From the NCBI RefSeq assembly GCF_000819785.1, contig NZ_CDBK01000080.1:59701-123700 (forward strand): a stretch of 64,000 nt of DNA, given 5' to 3'. The translations under genes were made by a program, and so were the position numbers. The notes under the pieces were generated by a model that saw only the letters and a list, made by a program, of their open reading frames with translations, was not told the DNA's origin and did not search any database. Source of the stretch: Aeromonas caviae (GTDB lineage Bacteria > Pseudomonadota > Gammaproteobacteria > Enterobacterales > Aeromonadaceae). Shown here in pieces: positions 1 to 9,190 of this stretch; the first letter of the stretch is position 1; every line of letters begins with the position of its first letter.

Positions 1-466
1 TCAGATGCGGGTGCTTTTCCAGAAATTTTCTGGAATAACGCCGCATGAATGGGAAATCCAGCGCCCACCAGGCCAGACCGAGAAAAGGTACCCAAATCAG
101 TTCTTTCTTGAGGAAAAACTTCAGGAAGGGGATTTTTTGATTAAAAATCCGCTGCAATACCAGTATGTCGACCCAGGATTGGTGGTTGGCAATCACCATA
201 TACCACTCATTCCGGCGCCCTTTGTCCACTCCGACCACATCGAAAGGGGTGTTGATGATGGTTTTCTGGATCAGATTGTTAAAACCTATCCAGTGGGTGG
301 CGCAGCCGTCCAGGAGTGTGTTGCAGAGACGTCGCGCCCCCTTGAAGGGCAGCAGCAGCTTGATGAGGCCAAGCAGCAGGACGGGGACAAACCAGAACAG
401 GGTGTTGATGAAATAGAGCAGGGTCGAGAGGCTGCCGCGCAGTCGCTCTATCAGCTTGTTGGGCAT
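1..466 (-). CDS. yihG: YihG-like 1-acyl-glycerol-3-phosphate acyltransferase family protein, 3' end outside the window
   Basis: Only the N-terminal ~155 codons are present; no stop is reached before the window edge. The start at 466 gives MPNKLIERLRGSLSTLLYFI, followed by a hydrophobic N-terminal segment (about residues 10-40). The catalytic HX4D motif of the PlsC acyltransferase family is visible as NHQSWVD, and the stretch WVPFLGLAWWALDFPFMRRY closely matches E. coli YihG. The family transfers acyl chains to lysophospholipids at the inner membrane. No strong Shine-Dalgarno is visible before the ATG, so the start is moderately certain. It lies downstream of comM on the same strand with a 132-bp gap and could be read through from it. 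Confidence 0.8.
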   Translation of the reverse strand, partial: MPNKLIERLRGSLSTLLYFINTLFWFVPVLLLGLIKLLLPFKGARRLCNTLLDGCATHWIGFNNLIQKTIINTPFDVVGVDKGRRNEWYMVIANHQSWVDILVLQRIFNQKIPFLKFFLKKELIWVPFLGLAWWALDFPFMRRYSRKFLEKHPHL

Positions 467-598
467 GGTGGAATCCGTCTTCGTATCGGTGGATGGCAAC
501 CAAGTGGTCAGATCTGTTGCCATAATATCAGCCGGCCCACGACTAGACCATGGTGGCGCCCTTTCCGAGTCGGGTGGTGGCTGCTGTCGTTCCCCCGC

Positions 599-2116
599 TC
601 ACTGGCCCCCGCGCAGCCGCGACAACAGCCTATCCATGGCACGATAGCCCAGGGCTTCGATCAGATGCGCTCTCTCGATGGTGGCGTGCCCCGCCAGATC
701 GGCGATGGTGCGCGATACCCGCAGGATGCGGTGCCAGGCCCGGATGCTGAGCCCCAGCTTCTGGATGGCACCTTCCAGAAACTCGGCATCCTGTGGCGAT
801 AATCTGCAAACATCTTCGATTTCACGACTATCCAGCAGGTTATTGAGTTTTCCGCTGCGACTCAGCATGCGCTCTCGCGCCCCCAGCACCCGTTCGCGTA
901 TCTGCTGGCTCGATTCCCCCCGCTCCGCCTTGCCGGTCAGGCTCCCCCTGGGCAAGAGCGGGACCTCTACCGTCAGATCGAACCGGTCGAGAAAGGGGCC
1001 GGAGAGCTTGCCCAGATAGCGCAGGATCTGATCCGGGCTGGAGCGGGTCTGGCCGTCGCCATAATGGCCGCAGGGGCTGGGATTCATGGCACCCACCAGC
1101 TGGAAGCGGGCGGGAAAATCCACCTGGCGGGCGGCACGACTGATGGTGATGTGCCCGGTTTCCAGCGGCTCGCGCAGGGAGTCGAGCACCTTGCGCTCGA
1201 ACTCCGGCAGTTCATCCAGAAACAGTACCCCGTTGTGGGCGAGGGAAATTTCGCCAGGCCTGGGATGGGTACCCCCGCCCACCAGCGCCACCGCCGAGGC
1301 GCTGTGATGGGGCGTGCGATACGGCCTGTGGTGCCAGTGGCCGGCGCGGGGGGTGAGGCCGCCGATGGAGTGAATGGCGGCGGTCTGCTGCGCCTCCTGT
1401 TCGCTTAGCGGTGGCAGAATGCCGGGCAGACGGCTGGCCAGCATGCTCTTGCCGGTGCCGGGGGGGCCGATGAACAGCAGGTTGTGGCTGCCAGCTGCGG
1501 CGATCTCCAGCGCCCGCTTCGCCTGGGACTGACCGATCACATCCTGCAGATCCGGCACGTCGGGCAGGATCTCCGCGCTCTGGGGTTCCGGCAGCGGCAG
1601 TTCGTACTGGCCCGCCAGCCAGGCGGTGACCGCCAGCAGCTGGTGGGCGGTGCGCACCTCGGCATCCTGTATGAGGGAAGCCTCCGGACCGTTCTCCCGT
1701 GGGACCAGCAGGGTGCGCCCTGCGTCGCGGCAGGCGAGCACCGAGGGGAGCACCCCAAGCACGGGGCGGATCTCGCCCGTCAGGGCCAATTCCCCTAAAA
1801 ATTCGTGATCGAGCAGGTATTTTGCGGGTATCTGCTTGGATGCGGCGAGAATGCCGATGGCGATTGCCAGGTCGAAGCGGCCCCCCTCTTTGGGCAGATC
1901 CGCAGGGGCCAGGTTGACCGTGATGTGCTTGGCCGGAAATTCGAAATTGCCGTTGAGCAGGGCGCTGCGCACCCGATCCCGCGACTCTTTCACCGAGGTT
2001 TCCGGCAACCCCACCATGTTGAAGGCGGGCAGGCCGTTGGAGAGGTGCACCTCCACCGTGACTTGCGGCGCCGCTATCCCCAGGCTGGCACGGCTATAAA
2101 CAACAGCTAATGACAT
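599..2116 (-). CDS. comM: ComM/YifB family Mg-chelatase-like AAA+ ATPase (branch-migration helicase in transformation)
   Basis: The 505-residue protein has the usual ComM/YifB layout: an N-terminal Lon-protease-like domain (about residues 1-170), a Mg-chelatase AAA+ core with Walker A GPPGTGKS near residue 217 and Walker B VLFLDELPEF near residue 300, and a C-terminal chelatase-like domain ending in MDRLLSRLRGGQ. ComM is a hexameric helicase that extends branch migration when transforming DNA is integrated. It is transcribed divergently from the ilv operon; the 199 bp between it and ilvL must hold both promoters. comM is an integration hot spot for resistance islands in other genera (Acinetobacter), but this copy is intact. 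Confidence 0.95.
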   Translation of the reverse strand: MSLAVVYSRASLGIAAPQVTVEVHLSNGLPAFNMVGLPETSVKESRDRVRSALLNGNFEFPAKHITVNLAPADLPKEGGRFDLAIAIGILAASKQIPAKYLLDHEFLGELALTGEIRPVLGVLPSVLACRDAGRTLLVPRENGPEASLIQDAEVRTAHQLLAVTAWLAGQYELPLPEPQSAEILPDVPDLQDVIGQSQAKRALEIAAAGSHNLLFIGPPGTGKSMLASRLPGILPPLSEQEAQQTAAIHSIGGLTPRAGHWHHRPYRTPHHSASAVALVGGGTHPRPGEISLAHNGVLFLDELPEFERKVLDSLREPLETGHITISRAARQVDFPARFQLVGAMNPSPCGHYGDGQTRSSPDQILRYLGKLSGPFLDRFDLTVEVPLLPRGSLTGKAERGESSQQIRERVLGARERMLSRSGKLNNLLDSREIEDVCRLSPQDAEFLEGAIQKLGLSIRAWHRILRVSRTIADLAGHATIERAHLIEALGYRAMDRLLSRLRGGQ

Positions 2117-2315
2117 AAATACCGTCCTTGGTTTGATGTATATGCTGGTTAACCGTTTTTTATTAGTTTTTTGTTCCAGTCGTCAGGTTTCAGAGCAGTC
2201 AAAATCAGAGTCTTGTCAGGTAAAAAGTGCTTGCCCAATAAAAATCACCGTGCTAGTTCTAATAGCCATTCGCGGCAAGCTCCGCTCCCATTTCACAGGA
2301 TTTCCGGTTGTAACT

Positions 2316-2414
2316 ATGAACATGGCCTCCCGTTTCGTCAGCATTATTGTGGTCCTAGTGGTGATTATTATCTCACCGCTCGGGGCTCGTTTGGCTGCAC
2401 GGAACAAGGGATAG
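2316..2414 (+). CDS. ilvL: ilv operon leader peptide IlvL
   Basis: A 32-codon open frame begins [20 protein letters not shown] and ends LAARNKG. Ten of the eleven codons 9-19 specify Ile, Val or Leu, the signature of the GEDA-type attenuation peptide, and the sequence parallels E. coli IlvL. An AGGA lies about 15 nt upstream, which is long, so the second ATG at 2322 may also be used. The stop codon is 30 nt before the attenuator hairpin, so ribosome stalling at the Ile/Val/Leu codons can control whether that hairpin forms. Confidence 0.9.
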   Translation: MNMASRFVSIIVVLVVIIISPLGARLAARNKG

Positions 2415-2443
2415 ACCCACCACCGGACAGAACGAAACAAGCG

Positions 2444-2476
2444 ACCCCCGAGCCTCACGGCCCGGGGGTTTTTTTT
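2444..2476 (+). terminator. ilv operon attenuator (rho-independent)
   Basis: A CCCCCG/CGGGGG stem with a short loop is followed by a run of eight T residues, ending 25 nt before the ilvG start codon. Its place between the branched-chain-rich leader peptide and ilvG identifies it as the operon attenuator. Confidence 0.9.
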
Positions 2477-2500
2477 CGACCAAAGGACAGGATTTTCCAC

Positions 2501-4147
2501 ATGAACGGCGCGCAGTTTTTGGTACAGGCTCTCAAGAAACAGGGTGTGACCCAGGTGTTTGGTTACCCGGGCGGGGCCATCATGCCGGTCTACGACGCCC
2601 TGTATGACGGTGGCCTGGCCCATCAGCTCTGCCGCCACGAGCAGGGGGCCGCCATGGCCGCGGTGGGTTATGCCCGCGCTTCCGGTCAGGTGGGGGTCTG
2701 CATCGCCACCTCTGGCCCCGGCGCCACCAATCTGGTCACCGGCCTCGCGGAGGCACTGCTCGACTCTGTACCGCTGGTGGCCATCAGCGGCCAGGTGCCC
2801 TGCGCCGCCGTCGGTACCGATGCCTTTCAGGAAGTGGACGTGCTCGGCATGTCCCTTTCCTGCACCAAGCACTCCTTCATGGTGACGGACCCGGCGGATC
2901 TGGGACGGGTCATTGCCGAAGCCTTCGCCATCGCCACCGAAGGGCGTCCGGGCCCCGTGCTCATCGACCTGCCCAAGGATGTGCAACTGGCCGCCGTTCC
3001 CTCTCAAAGCCCGCTGTTTGCAGTGGAGGAACCCGACCCCCTGAATCCGGCCGAACTGACGGTCGCCCGTACCCTGCTGGCCGGTGCTGAGCGTCCGGTA
3101 CTCTACGTCGGTGGCGGGGTGGGCATGGCCAATGCCGAGCAGCAGCTGCGCGACTTTGCCGCCACCACGGGGATGCCGGCGGTCACCACCCTCAAGGGGA
3201 TAGGTGCCCTCGACCCCGACAGCCCCGTTTATCTGGGCATGCTCGGCATGCACGGTACCAAGGCCGCCAACCTGGCGGTGCAGCAGTGCGATCTGCTGGT
3301 GGTGGTAGGCGCCCGTTTCGATGATCGGGTGACCGGCAAGCTGGAAGAGTTTGCCCCCGAGGCGAAGGTGATCCACCTGGATGTGGACGCCGCCGAGTTC
3401 GGCAAGCGCCGCGCCGCCGATGTGGGCATCACCACGGATCTCAAGCGTGTGCTGCCCGCCCTGGCGATGACGCTGACCCTCGACCCCTGGCGCGAGCACT
3501 GCGCCACCATGGCTCGGGAATACGCCTTCCGCTACGACCATCCGGGTCAGGCCATCTACGCCCCGGCCCTGCTCAAAGAGCTTTCAAGCCAGCTGCCTGA
3601 CACCAGCGTGGTGGCCTGCGACGTGGGTCAGCACCAGATGTGGGTGGCCCAGCACATGCGTTTCACCAGCCCGCGCAACCACCTCTCCAGTGCCGGCCTA
3701 GGCACCATGGGCTTCGGCCTGCCCGCCGCCATCGGCGCCAAGATGTCGCGCCCCGATGACGAGGTGGTGCTGGTGAGCGGTGACGGCTCCTTCATGATGA
3801 ACGTGCAGGAGCTCGGCACCATCCGCCGTGCCCGGCTCAAGGTGAAGATGGTGCTGCTGGACAACCAGCGCCTCGGCATGGTGCGCCAATGGCAGGAGCT
3901 GTTCTTCGACGGTCGCTACAGCGAGACCAATCTGTCCGACAACCCCGATTTCGTCGCTCTGGCCGCCGCCTTCGGCATCCCAGGCGAGACCATCACATGC
4001 AAGGAAGAGATAGGTCCGGCACTGGATCGCCTGCTGGCGAGCGAGAGTGCCTATCTGCTGCATGTGGCTATTTCAGAGGAAGAAAATGTCTGGCCCCTGG
4101 TTCCGCCAGGAGTCGCCAACCACAAGATGATGGAGCAACGCCTATGA
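2501..4147 (+). CDS. ilvG: Acetolactate synthase II large subunit
   Basis: The 548-residue protein catalyses the first common step of Ile/Val/Leu synthesis, condensing pyruvate with pyruvate or 2-oxobutyrate. Visible hallmarks are the catalytic glutamate in [10 protein letters not shown] near residue 47, the central domain [15 protein letters not shown], and the ThDP/Mg motif [17 protein letters not shown] near residue 425. The ATG at 2501 has AAAGGA 12 nt upstream; a longer frame runs back through the attenuator and is not credible. The frame is uninterrupted, unlike the frameshifted ilvG of E. coli K-12. The stop overlaps the ilvM start (ATGA). Confidence 0.97.
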   Translation: MNGAQFLVQALKKQGVTQVFGYPGGAIMPVYDALYDGGLAHQLCRHEQGAAMAAVGYARASGQVGVCIATSGPGATNLVTGLAEALLDSVPLVAISGQVPCAAVGTDAFQEVDVLGMSLSCTKHSFMVTDPADLGRVIAEAFAIATEGRPGPVLIDLPKDVQLAAVPSQSPLFAVEEPDPLNPAELTVARTLLAGAERPVLYVGGGVGMANAEQQLRDFAATTGMPAVTTLKGIGALDPDSPVYLGMLGMHGTKAANLAVQQCDLLVVVGARFDDRVTGKLEEFAPEAKVIHLDVDAAEFGKRRAADVGITTDLKRVLPALAMTLTLDPWREHCATMAREYAFRYDHPGQAIYAPALLKELSSQLPDTSVVACDVGQHQMWVAQHMRFTSPRNHLSSAGLGTMGFGLPAAIGAKMSRPDDEVVLVSGDGSFMMNVQELGTIRRARLKVKMVLLDNQRLGMVRQWQELFFDGRYSETNLSDNPDFVALAAAFGIPGETITCKEEIGPALDRLLASESAYLLHVAISEEENVWPLVPPGVANHKMMEQRL

Positions 4148-4401
4148 ACCAGCTCAATACCAGCACCCTGGAAATCCATGCCCAACCCAGACCCGAAGTG
4201 ATGGAACGGGTGCTGCGGGTGGTCCGTCACCGCGGTTTCAATCTCTGCGCCCTCAACATGGAGCAGGATTGCCAACAGCTGCGGATCACGGTTACTGTCG
4301 AATCGGTACGTCCCATCCAGCAGTTGTGGAGCCAGCTGGTGAAGCTGGTGGATGTCTCCCGGGTCGATGCACTGGAACAGCAACCCCGGATCAGAGCTTA
4401 A
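4144..4401 (+). CDS. ilvM: Acetolactate synthase II small (regulatory) subunit
   Basis: This 85-residue ACT-domain protein begins [20 protein letters not shown] and has the [18 protein letters not shown] pattern of IlvM. It overlaps ilvG by 4 nt, so the two subunits are probably translationally coupled. IlvM stabilises and activates the IlvG catalytic subunit; isozyme II is normally insensitive to valine. Twelve nucleotides separate its stop from ilvE. Confidence 0.95.
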   Translation: MNQLNTSTLEIHAQPRPEVMERVLRVVRHRGFNLCALNMEQDCQQLRITVTVESVRPIQQLWSQLVKLVDVSRVDALEQQPRIRA

Positions 4402-4413
4402 GGAGCCAAGCCA

Positions 4414-5358
4414 ATGTCACAGCCTTCCCAATCCGCCGCCCACCCCCAATACATCTGGTTCAACGGCAAGCTGGTCCCCTGGCAGGATGCCCAGGTGCAT
4501 GTCATGAGCCATGCCCTGCACTACGGCTCCTCGGTGTTCGAGGGGGTGCGGGCCTATGACACTCCCAAGGGGACCTGCATCTTCCGCCTGCAGGAGCACA
4601 CCCGCCGCCTGTTCGACTCCGCCAAGATCTACTGGATGGACGTCCCCTACAGCGAGTCCGAAGTGAATGAAGCCTGCCGCACCGTGGTGCGCGAGAACGG
4701 CCTGAAGAGCGGCTACCTGCGCCCGCTGGCCTTTGTCGGCAACGTGGGGCTGGGGCTGCATCCGCCGCTGGATGCCAAGGCCGACCTCATGGTCGCGGCC
4801 CTGCCCTGGGGCGCCTACCTCGGTGAAGAGGGGCTGAAAAACGGAGTGGATGTGTGCGTCACCTCCTGGAACCGGCTCGCTCCCAACACCATCCCGACCG
4901 GTGCCAAGGCGGGGGGCAACTATCTCTCTTCCCAGCTCATCAGCCGCGAGGCCAAGCGCAACGGCTTCGCCGAGGGGCTGGCGCTGGATGTGAACGGCTA
5001 TCTGAGCGAAGGGGCGGGGGAGAACCTGTTTCTGGTGAAGAACGGCGTGCTGTTCACCCCGCCCGCCACCGCCGCCATCCTGCCCGGCATCACCCGCGAC
5101 ACCATCATGACGCTGGCGCGCGACTTGGGTTACGAGGTACGCGAGCAGGCGCTGCCCCGTGAAGCGCTGTACGTCGCAGACGAAATCTTCATGACCGGCA
5201 CCGCGGCCGAGGTGACCCCGGTGCGCTCGGTGGATCGGATGAAGGTGGGCGCCGGTTGCCGTGGCCCGGTGACCGAGCAGTTGCAGAACGCCTTCTTCGG
5301 CCTGTTCAACGGCAAGACCGAAGACAAGTGGGGCTGGCTGACGCCGGTCAACGACTGA
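4414..5358 (+). CDS. ilvE: Branched-chain amino acid aminotransferase
   Basis: The 314-residue class IV PLP aminotransferase carries out the last, reversible transamination in Ile, Val and Leu synthesis. The frame contains HALHYGSSVFEGVRAY near residue 30, the PLP-lysine segment PTGAKAGGNYLSS near residue 165, and the glutamate/cofactor-binding region LSEGAGENLFLV. AAGGAG lies 10 nt before the ATG. Length matches the family (E. coli IlvE 309). It is followed by two strong hairpins before ilvD, unlike the tight ilvG-ilvM-ilvE packing. Confidence 0.97.
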   Translation: MSQPSQSAAHPQYIWFNGKLVPWQDAQVHVMSHALHYGSSVFEGVRAYDTPKGTCIFRLQEHTRRLFDSAKIYWMDVPYSESEVNEACRTVVRENGLKSGYLRPLAFVGNVGLGLHPPLDAKADLMVAALPWGAYLGEEGLKNGVDVCVTSWNRLAPNTIPTGAKAGGNYLSSQLISREAKRNGFAEGLALDVNGYLSEGAGENLFLVKNGVLFTPPATAAILPGITRDTIMTLARDLGYEVREQALPREALYVADEIFMTGTAAEVTPVRSVDRMKVGAGCRGPVTEQLQNAFFGLFNGKTEDKWGWLTPVND

Positions 5359-5364
5359 TGATAG

Positions 5365-5425
5365 CGGGGAGGCGTCACGCCTCCCCGAGTCGCTTCCGGT
5401 GAAGGCTCCCCGAGGTGCCTTCACC
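5365..5425 (+). other. Two consecutive intercistronic hairpins between ilvE and ilvD
   Basis: The first is a perfect 10-bp stem with a 3-nt loop (5365-5374 with 5378-5387, CGGGGAGGCG/CGCCTCCCCG). The second is a perfect 9-bp stem with a 10-nt loop (5398-5406 with 5417-5425, GGTGAAGGC/GCCTTCACC). Neither is followed by a T run, so they are more likely mRNA-stability or processing elements than terminators. Confidence 0.7.
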
Positions 5426-5504
5426 AGGATCGATTCCCGATCCGCGAATCACACATTCATGTTGAAAGACAATGCGCCCCAGGGGCATTCAGGGAGTAGA
5501 GACA

Positions 5505-7346
5505 ATGCCGAAGTTGAGATCCGCCACCACCACCCACGGACGTAACATGGCCGGGGCCCGCGCCCTCTGGCGTGCCACCGGCATGACCGATCAGGATTTC
5601 GGCAAGCCCATCATCGCCGTGGTCAACTCTTTCACCCAGTTCGTGCCGGGCCACGTCCACCTCAAGGATCTGGGCCAGCTGGTCGCCCGCGAAATCGAGG
5701 CGGCTGGCGGGGTCGCGAAGGAGTTCAACACCATCGCCGTGGATGACGGCATCGCCATGGGCCACGGTGGCATGCTCTATTCCCTGCCGTCCCGCGAACT
5801 CATCGCCGACTCGGTGGAGTACATGGTCAACGCCCACTGTGCCGACGCCATGGTCTGCATCTCCAACTGCGACAAGATCACCCCGGGGATGCTGATGGCT
5901 GCCCTGCGCATCAACATCCCGGTCATTTTTGTCTCCGGCGGCCCCATGGAAGCGGGCAAGACCAAGCTCTCCGACCAGATCATCAAGCTGGATCTGGTGG
6001 ACGCCATGATCCAGGGTGCCGACCCCAAGGTCTCCGATGCACAGAGCGATCAGATCGAGCGCAGCGCCTGCCCCACCTGCGGCTCCTGCTCCGGCATGTT
6101 CACCGCCAACTCCATGAACTGCCTGACCGAGGCACTGGGTCTCTCCCAGCCGGGCAATGGCTCCCTGCTGGCGACCCACAGCGACCGCGAGCAGCTGTTC
6201 AAGTTGGCGGGCCAGCGCATCGTCACTCTGGCCAAGCGCTGGTATGAGCAGGACGATGCCTCGGCACTGCCGCGCAACATCGCCACCAAGGCGGCGTTCG
6301 AGAACGCCATGGCGCTCGACATCGCCATGGGCGGCTCCACCAACACCGTGCTGCACCTGCTGGCGGCAGCCCAGGAGGCGGGTGTCGACTTCACCATGGC
6401 CGACATCGACCGCATGTCCCGCAAGGTGCCCCAGCTGTGCAAGGTGGCGCCCTCCACCCAGAGGTACCACATGGAAGACGTGCACCGCGCCGGCGGCGTG
6501 GTCGCCATCCTGGGTCAGCTGGAAAAAGCGGGCCTGGTGCACGGGGATACCCGCAACGTGCTGGGCACTTCCCTGGTGGAGCTGCTGGCCGAATATGACG
6601 TCAGCCGCAGCAATGACAAGGGGGTTCACGACTTCTACCGTGCAGGCCCTGCCGGCATCCGTACCACCAAGGCGTTCAGTCAGGATTGCCGCTGGCCCGA
6701 GCTGGATCTGGACCGCGCCGAGGGGTGCATCCGCTCCTTCGATCACGCCTACAGCCAGGAAGGTGGCCTGGCGGTCCTCGCTGGCAACCTCGCCCTCAAC
6801 GGGGCCATCGTCAAGACCGCCGGGGTGGACGAGGAGAACCTTACCTTCCGCGGCCCGGCCCGGGTATTCGAGAGCCAGGAGAGCGCGGTGAGCGGCATCC
6901 TGGACGGCACGGTGAAAGCCGGTGAAGTGGTGGTGATCCGCTACGAGGGCCCGAAAGGGGGCCCCGGCATGCAGGAGATGCTCTATCCCACCACCTATCT
7001 CAAGTCCATGGGATTGGGCAAGGCGTGTGCCCTCATCACCGACGGTCGCTTCTCCGGCGGTACCTCGGGTCTCTCCATCGGTCATGTCTCCCCGGAGGCG
7101 GCCTCTGGCGGCACTATCGGTCTGGTAGAGGATGGCGACATTATCAACATCGACATCCCGGCCCGCAGCATGGTGCTGGAGGTGGCCGACAGCGTGCTGG
7201 CCACCCGTCGCGCCGCCGTCTCTGCCCGTGGCTGGAAGCCGGTCGATCGTCAGCGCGAGGTCTCCTTTGCCCTGCGCGCCTACGCCATGTTCGCCACCAG
7301 CGCCGACAAGGGCGCGGTGCGCGATCGCACCCTGCTGGGGGAGTGA
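5505..7346 (+). CDS. ilvD: Dihydroxy-acid dehydratase
   Basis: The 613-residue protein dehydrates 2,3-dihydroxy acids to 2-keto acids in Val/Ile synthesis using an Fe-S cluster. Cluster ligands are visible in [12 protein letters not shown] and [19 protein letters not shown]. The C-terminal [18 protein letters not shown] block is characteristic of the IlvD/Edd family. The ATG at 5505 ([20 protein letters not shown]) matches the E. coli start; an earlier in-frame ATG at 5472 lacks support. Upstream AGGGAG gives a plausible ribosome-binding site. Length agrees with E. coli (616). Confidence 0.97.
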   Translation: MPKLRSATTTHGRNMAGARALWRATGMTDQDFGKPIIAVVNSFTQFVPGHVHLKDLGQLVAREIEAAGGVAKEFNTIAVDDGIAMGHGGMLYSLPSRELIADSVEYMVNAHCADAMVCISNCDKITPGMLMAALRINIPVIFVSGGPMEAGKTKLSDQIIKLDLVDAMIQGADPKVSDAQSDQIERSACPTCGSCSGMFTANSMNCLTEALGLSQPGNGSLLATHSDREQLFKLAGQRIVTLAKRWYEQDDASALPRNIATKAAFENAMALDIAMGGSTNTVLHLLAAAQEAGVDFTMADIDRMSRKVPQLCKVAPSTQRYHMEDVHRAGGVVAILGQLEKAGLVHGDTRNVLGTSLVELLAEYDVSRSNDKGVHDFYRAGPAGIRTTKAFSQDCRWPELDLDRAEGCIRSFDHAYSQEGGLAVLAGNLALNGAIVKTAGVDEENLTFRGPARVFESQESAVSGILDGTVKAGEVVVIRYEGPKGGPGMQEMLYPTTYLKSMGLGKACALITDGRFSGGTSGLSIGHVSPEAASGGTIGLVEDGDIINIDIPARSMVLEVADSVLATRRAAVSARGWKPVDRQREVSFALRAYAMFATSADKGAVRDRTLLGE

Positions 7347-7410
7347 GAGAATGAACTGTCATGATATGGGCGCATTGCGCGCCCTTCGCCACGAGACGGG
7401 GGTATAAACC

Positions 7411-8943
7411 ATGGTCTCTGCGGCGGATTATCTACGCAAGGTGCTGCTCTCCCCCGTCTACGAGGCGGCGCGGGTCACCCCCTTGCAAACCCTGAAGAAA
7501 CTCTCCGACAGGCTCGGCAATCACGTCAGCCTGAAGCGGGAGGATCTGCAACCGGTTCACTCCTTCAAGCTGCGCGGCGCCTACCACAAGATCGCCACCC
7601 TGACCCAGGAGCAGAAAGAACGCGGCGTCATCGCCGCCTCTGCCGGCAACCACGCCCAGGGGGTCGCCCTGTCGGCCGCCAAGCTCGGCATCAAGGCGAT
7701 CATCGTGATGCCCAAGACCACGCCGGACATCAAGATCGACGCAGTGCGCCGTCAGGGCGGCAACGTGCTGCTGTTTGGCAACAGCTTCGACGAGGCCTAC
7801 GGCGAGAGCCGCCGCCTCGCCGAGTTGGAGGGCTACACCCTGATCCCGCCGTTTGACGACGTCGAGGTGATCGCCGGTCAGGGCACCATCGGCAAGGAGC
7901 TGCTGGAGCAGGATACCCACCTCACCCACGTCTTCGTGCCGGTGGGCGGCGGCGGCCTGGCCGCCGGGGTGGCGGTCTACATCAAGCAGCTGCTGCCGGA
8001 TGTGAAGGTGATCGGGGTGGAGGCGGAGGGGTCCGCCTGCCTCAAGGCGGCGCTGGCGGCCGGCGAGCCGGTCAATCTGGAGCGGGTCTCCCTGTTTGCG
8101 GACGGGGTGGCGGTCAAGCGCATCGGCGAGGAGACCTTCCGCCTGTGCAACCAGTATCTGGACGAGGTGGTGACCGTCTCCAACGACCAGATCTGCGCCG
8201 CGCTCAAAGACATCTTCGACGACTGCCGCGCCATCGCCGAGCCATCGGGGGCCTTGTCGCTGGCCGGCCTCAAGGCCTACAGCGAGCGGGAGCAGGTCAA
8301 AGGGGGGCGGATGGCGGCCATTCTCTCCGGCGCCAACGTCAACTTCCACAGCCTGCGCTACGTGTCGGAGCGCTGCGAGATCGGCGAGAAGCGCGAAGGC
8401 ATGCTGGCGGTGACCATCCCCGAGCGCAAGGGGGCCTTCCTCGACTTCTGCCGTCAGCTCGGGCCCCGCATGGTGACCGAGTTCAACTACCGCTACGCCG
8501 ATGCCGAGCAGGCGTCGCTGTTCGTCTCGGTGCGCCTCACCGGCGGTGACGAAGAGCTGGGCCAGATCATCGATCAGCTCGGCGGCAACGGCTATCCGGT
8601 GGTCAACATGACCGAGAGCGAGCTGGCCAAGAACCACGTGCGCTACATGATTGGCGGCCGCCCGGCCCGGCCCCTCGGTGAGCGCCTCTACAGCTTCAAG
8701 TTCCCGGAGCAGCCGGGGGCCCTGATGCGCTTCCTGGAGACCCTGGGCTGTCGCTGGAACATCAGCCTGTTCCACTACCGCAACCACGGCGCCGACTACG
8801 GCCGGGTGCTCTGTGCCTTCGAGCTGCCGGACGAGGACGTGGCGGCTTTCCACGATTACCTGCACGAGATTGGCTACGGCTGGAAAGAGGTGAGCGAGGA
8901 TCCCGCCTACCGGCTGTTCCTGGCGAGCCAGGGCAGTCAGTGA
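7411..8943 (+). CDS. ilvA: Biosynthetic threonine ammonia-lyase (threonine deaminase)
   Basis: The 510-residue PLP enzyme converts threonine to 2-oxobutyrate, the committed step toward isoleucine. The PLP lysine is in LQPVHSFKLRGAYHK near residue 55 and the phosphate-binding glycine loop is PVGGGGLAAGVAVY near residue 180. Two C-terminal ACT-like regulatory repeats (about residues 325-505) are the site of isoleucine inhibition, so this is the biosynthetic rather than the short catabolic form. It is the last gene of the operon, 64 bp after ilvD, and is followed by a strong terminator. Confidence 0.97.
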   Translation: MVSAADYLRKVLLSPVYEAARVTPLQTLKKLSDRLGNHVSLKREDLQPVHSFKLRGAYHKIATLTQEQKERGVIAASAGNHAQGVALSAAKLGIKAIIVMPKTTPDIKIDAVRRQGGNVLLFGNSFDEAYGESRRLAELEGYTLIPPFDDVEVIAGQGTIGKELLEQDTHLTHVFVPVGGGGLAAGVAVYIKQLLPDVKVIGVEAEGSACLKAALAAGEPVNLERVSLFADGVAVKRIGEETFRLCNQYLDEVVTVSNDQICAALKDIFDDCRAIAEPSGALSLAGLKAYSEREQVKGGRMAAILSGANVNFHSLRYVSERCEIGEKREGMLAVTIPERKGAFLDFCRQLGPRMVTEFNYRYADAEQASLFVSVRLTGGDEELGQIIDQLGGNGYPVVNMTESELAKNHVRYMIGGRPARPLGERLYSFKFPEQPGALMRFLETLGCRWNISLFHYRNHGADYGRVLCAFELPDEDVAAFHDYLHEIGYGWKEVSEDPAYRLFLASQGSQ

Positions 8944-8968
8944 GCGGGGGCCATCCCCTTGCCAGATG

Positions 8969-9000
8969 AAAAACGAAGAGCCCGGCTCTTCGTTTTTTTA
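8969..9000 (+). terminator. Rho-independent terminator of the ilv operon
   Basis: A perfect 11-bp stem (AAACGAAGAGC at 8971-8981 with 8985-8995) with loop CCG is followed by T residues. It sits 27 bp after ilvA. Confidence 0.92.
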
Positions 9001-9081
9001 TGGGCAACGCGCCGGCCCCCATGATTGGGGGCACGGTGGCTGATAATGTCGCCAATATCACACTCCTGAGTCCCTGGTCGT

Positions 9082-9109
9082 TTGAGGCTGGTTGCAGATG
9101 GGATAATCT
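9082..9109 (+). promoter_or_regulatory. Putative sigma-70 promoter of the ompA-like gene
   Basis: TTGAGG (9082-9087) and TAATCT (9104-9109) are separated by 16 bp and lie about 80 bp before the ompA-like start codon, giving a moderately long 5' UTR as is usual for OmpA mRNAs. Confidence 0.5.
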
Positions 9110-9190
9110 GAATGCGGGGCTTGGGTTCAGGGCCCCGTCAGGGAAGAGAGACGCAGCCGCGTCATAACAATTCATTGCAGGGGCTCATCC

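Noticed and set aside
2216..3541. Long minus-strand ORF (441 codons) opposite ilvG
   Set aside because: It lies antisense to a fully conserved gene in the GC-rich shadow frame and its His/Gly/Gln-rich translation matches nothing.
5457..7085. Minus-strand ORF of 542 codons opposite ilvD
   Set aside because: Shadow of ilvD; low-complexity His/Gly/Val composition typical of antisense frames in high-GC DNA.
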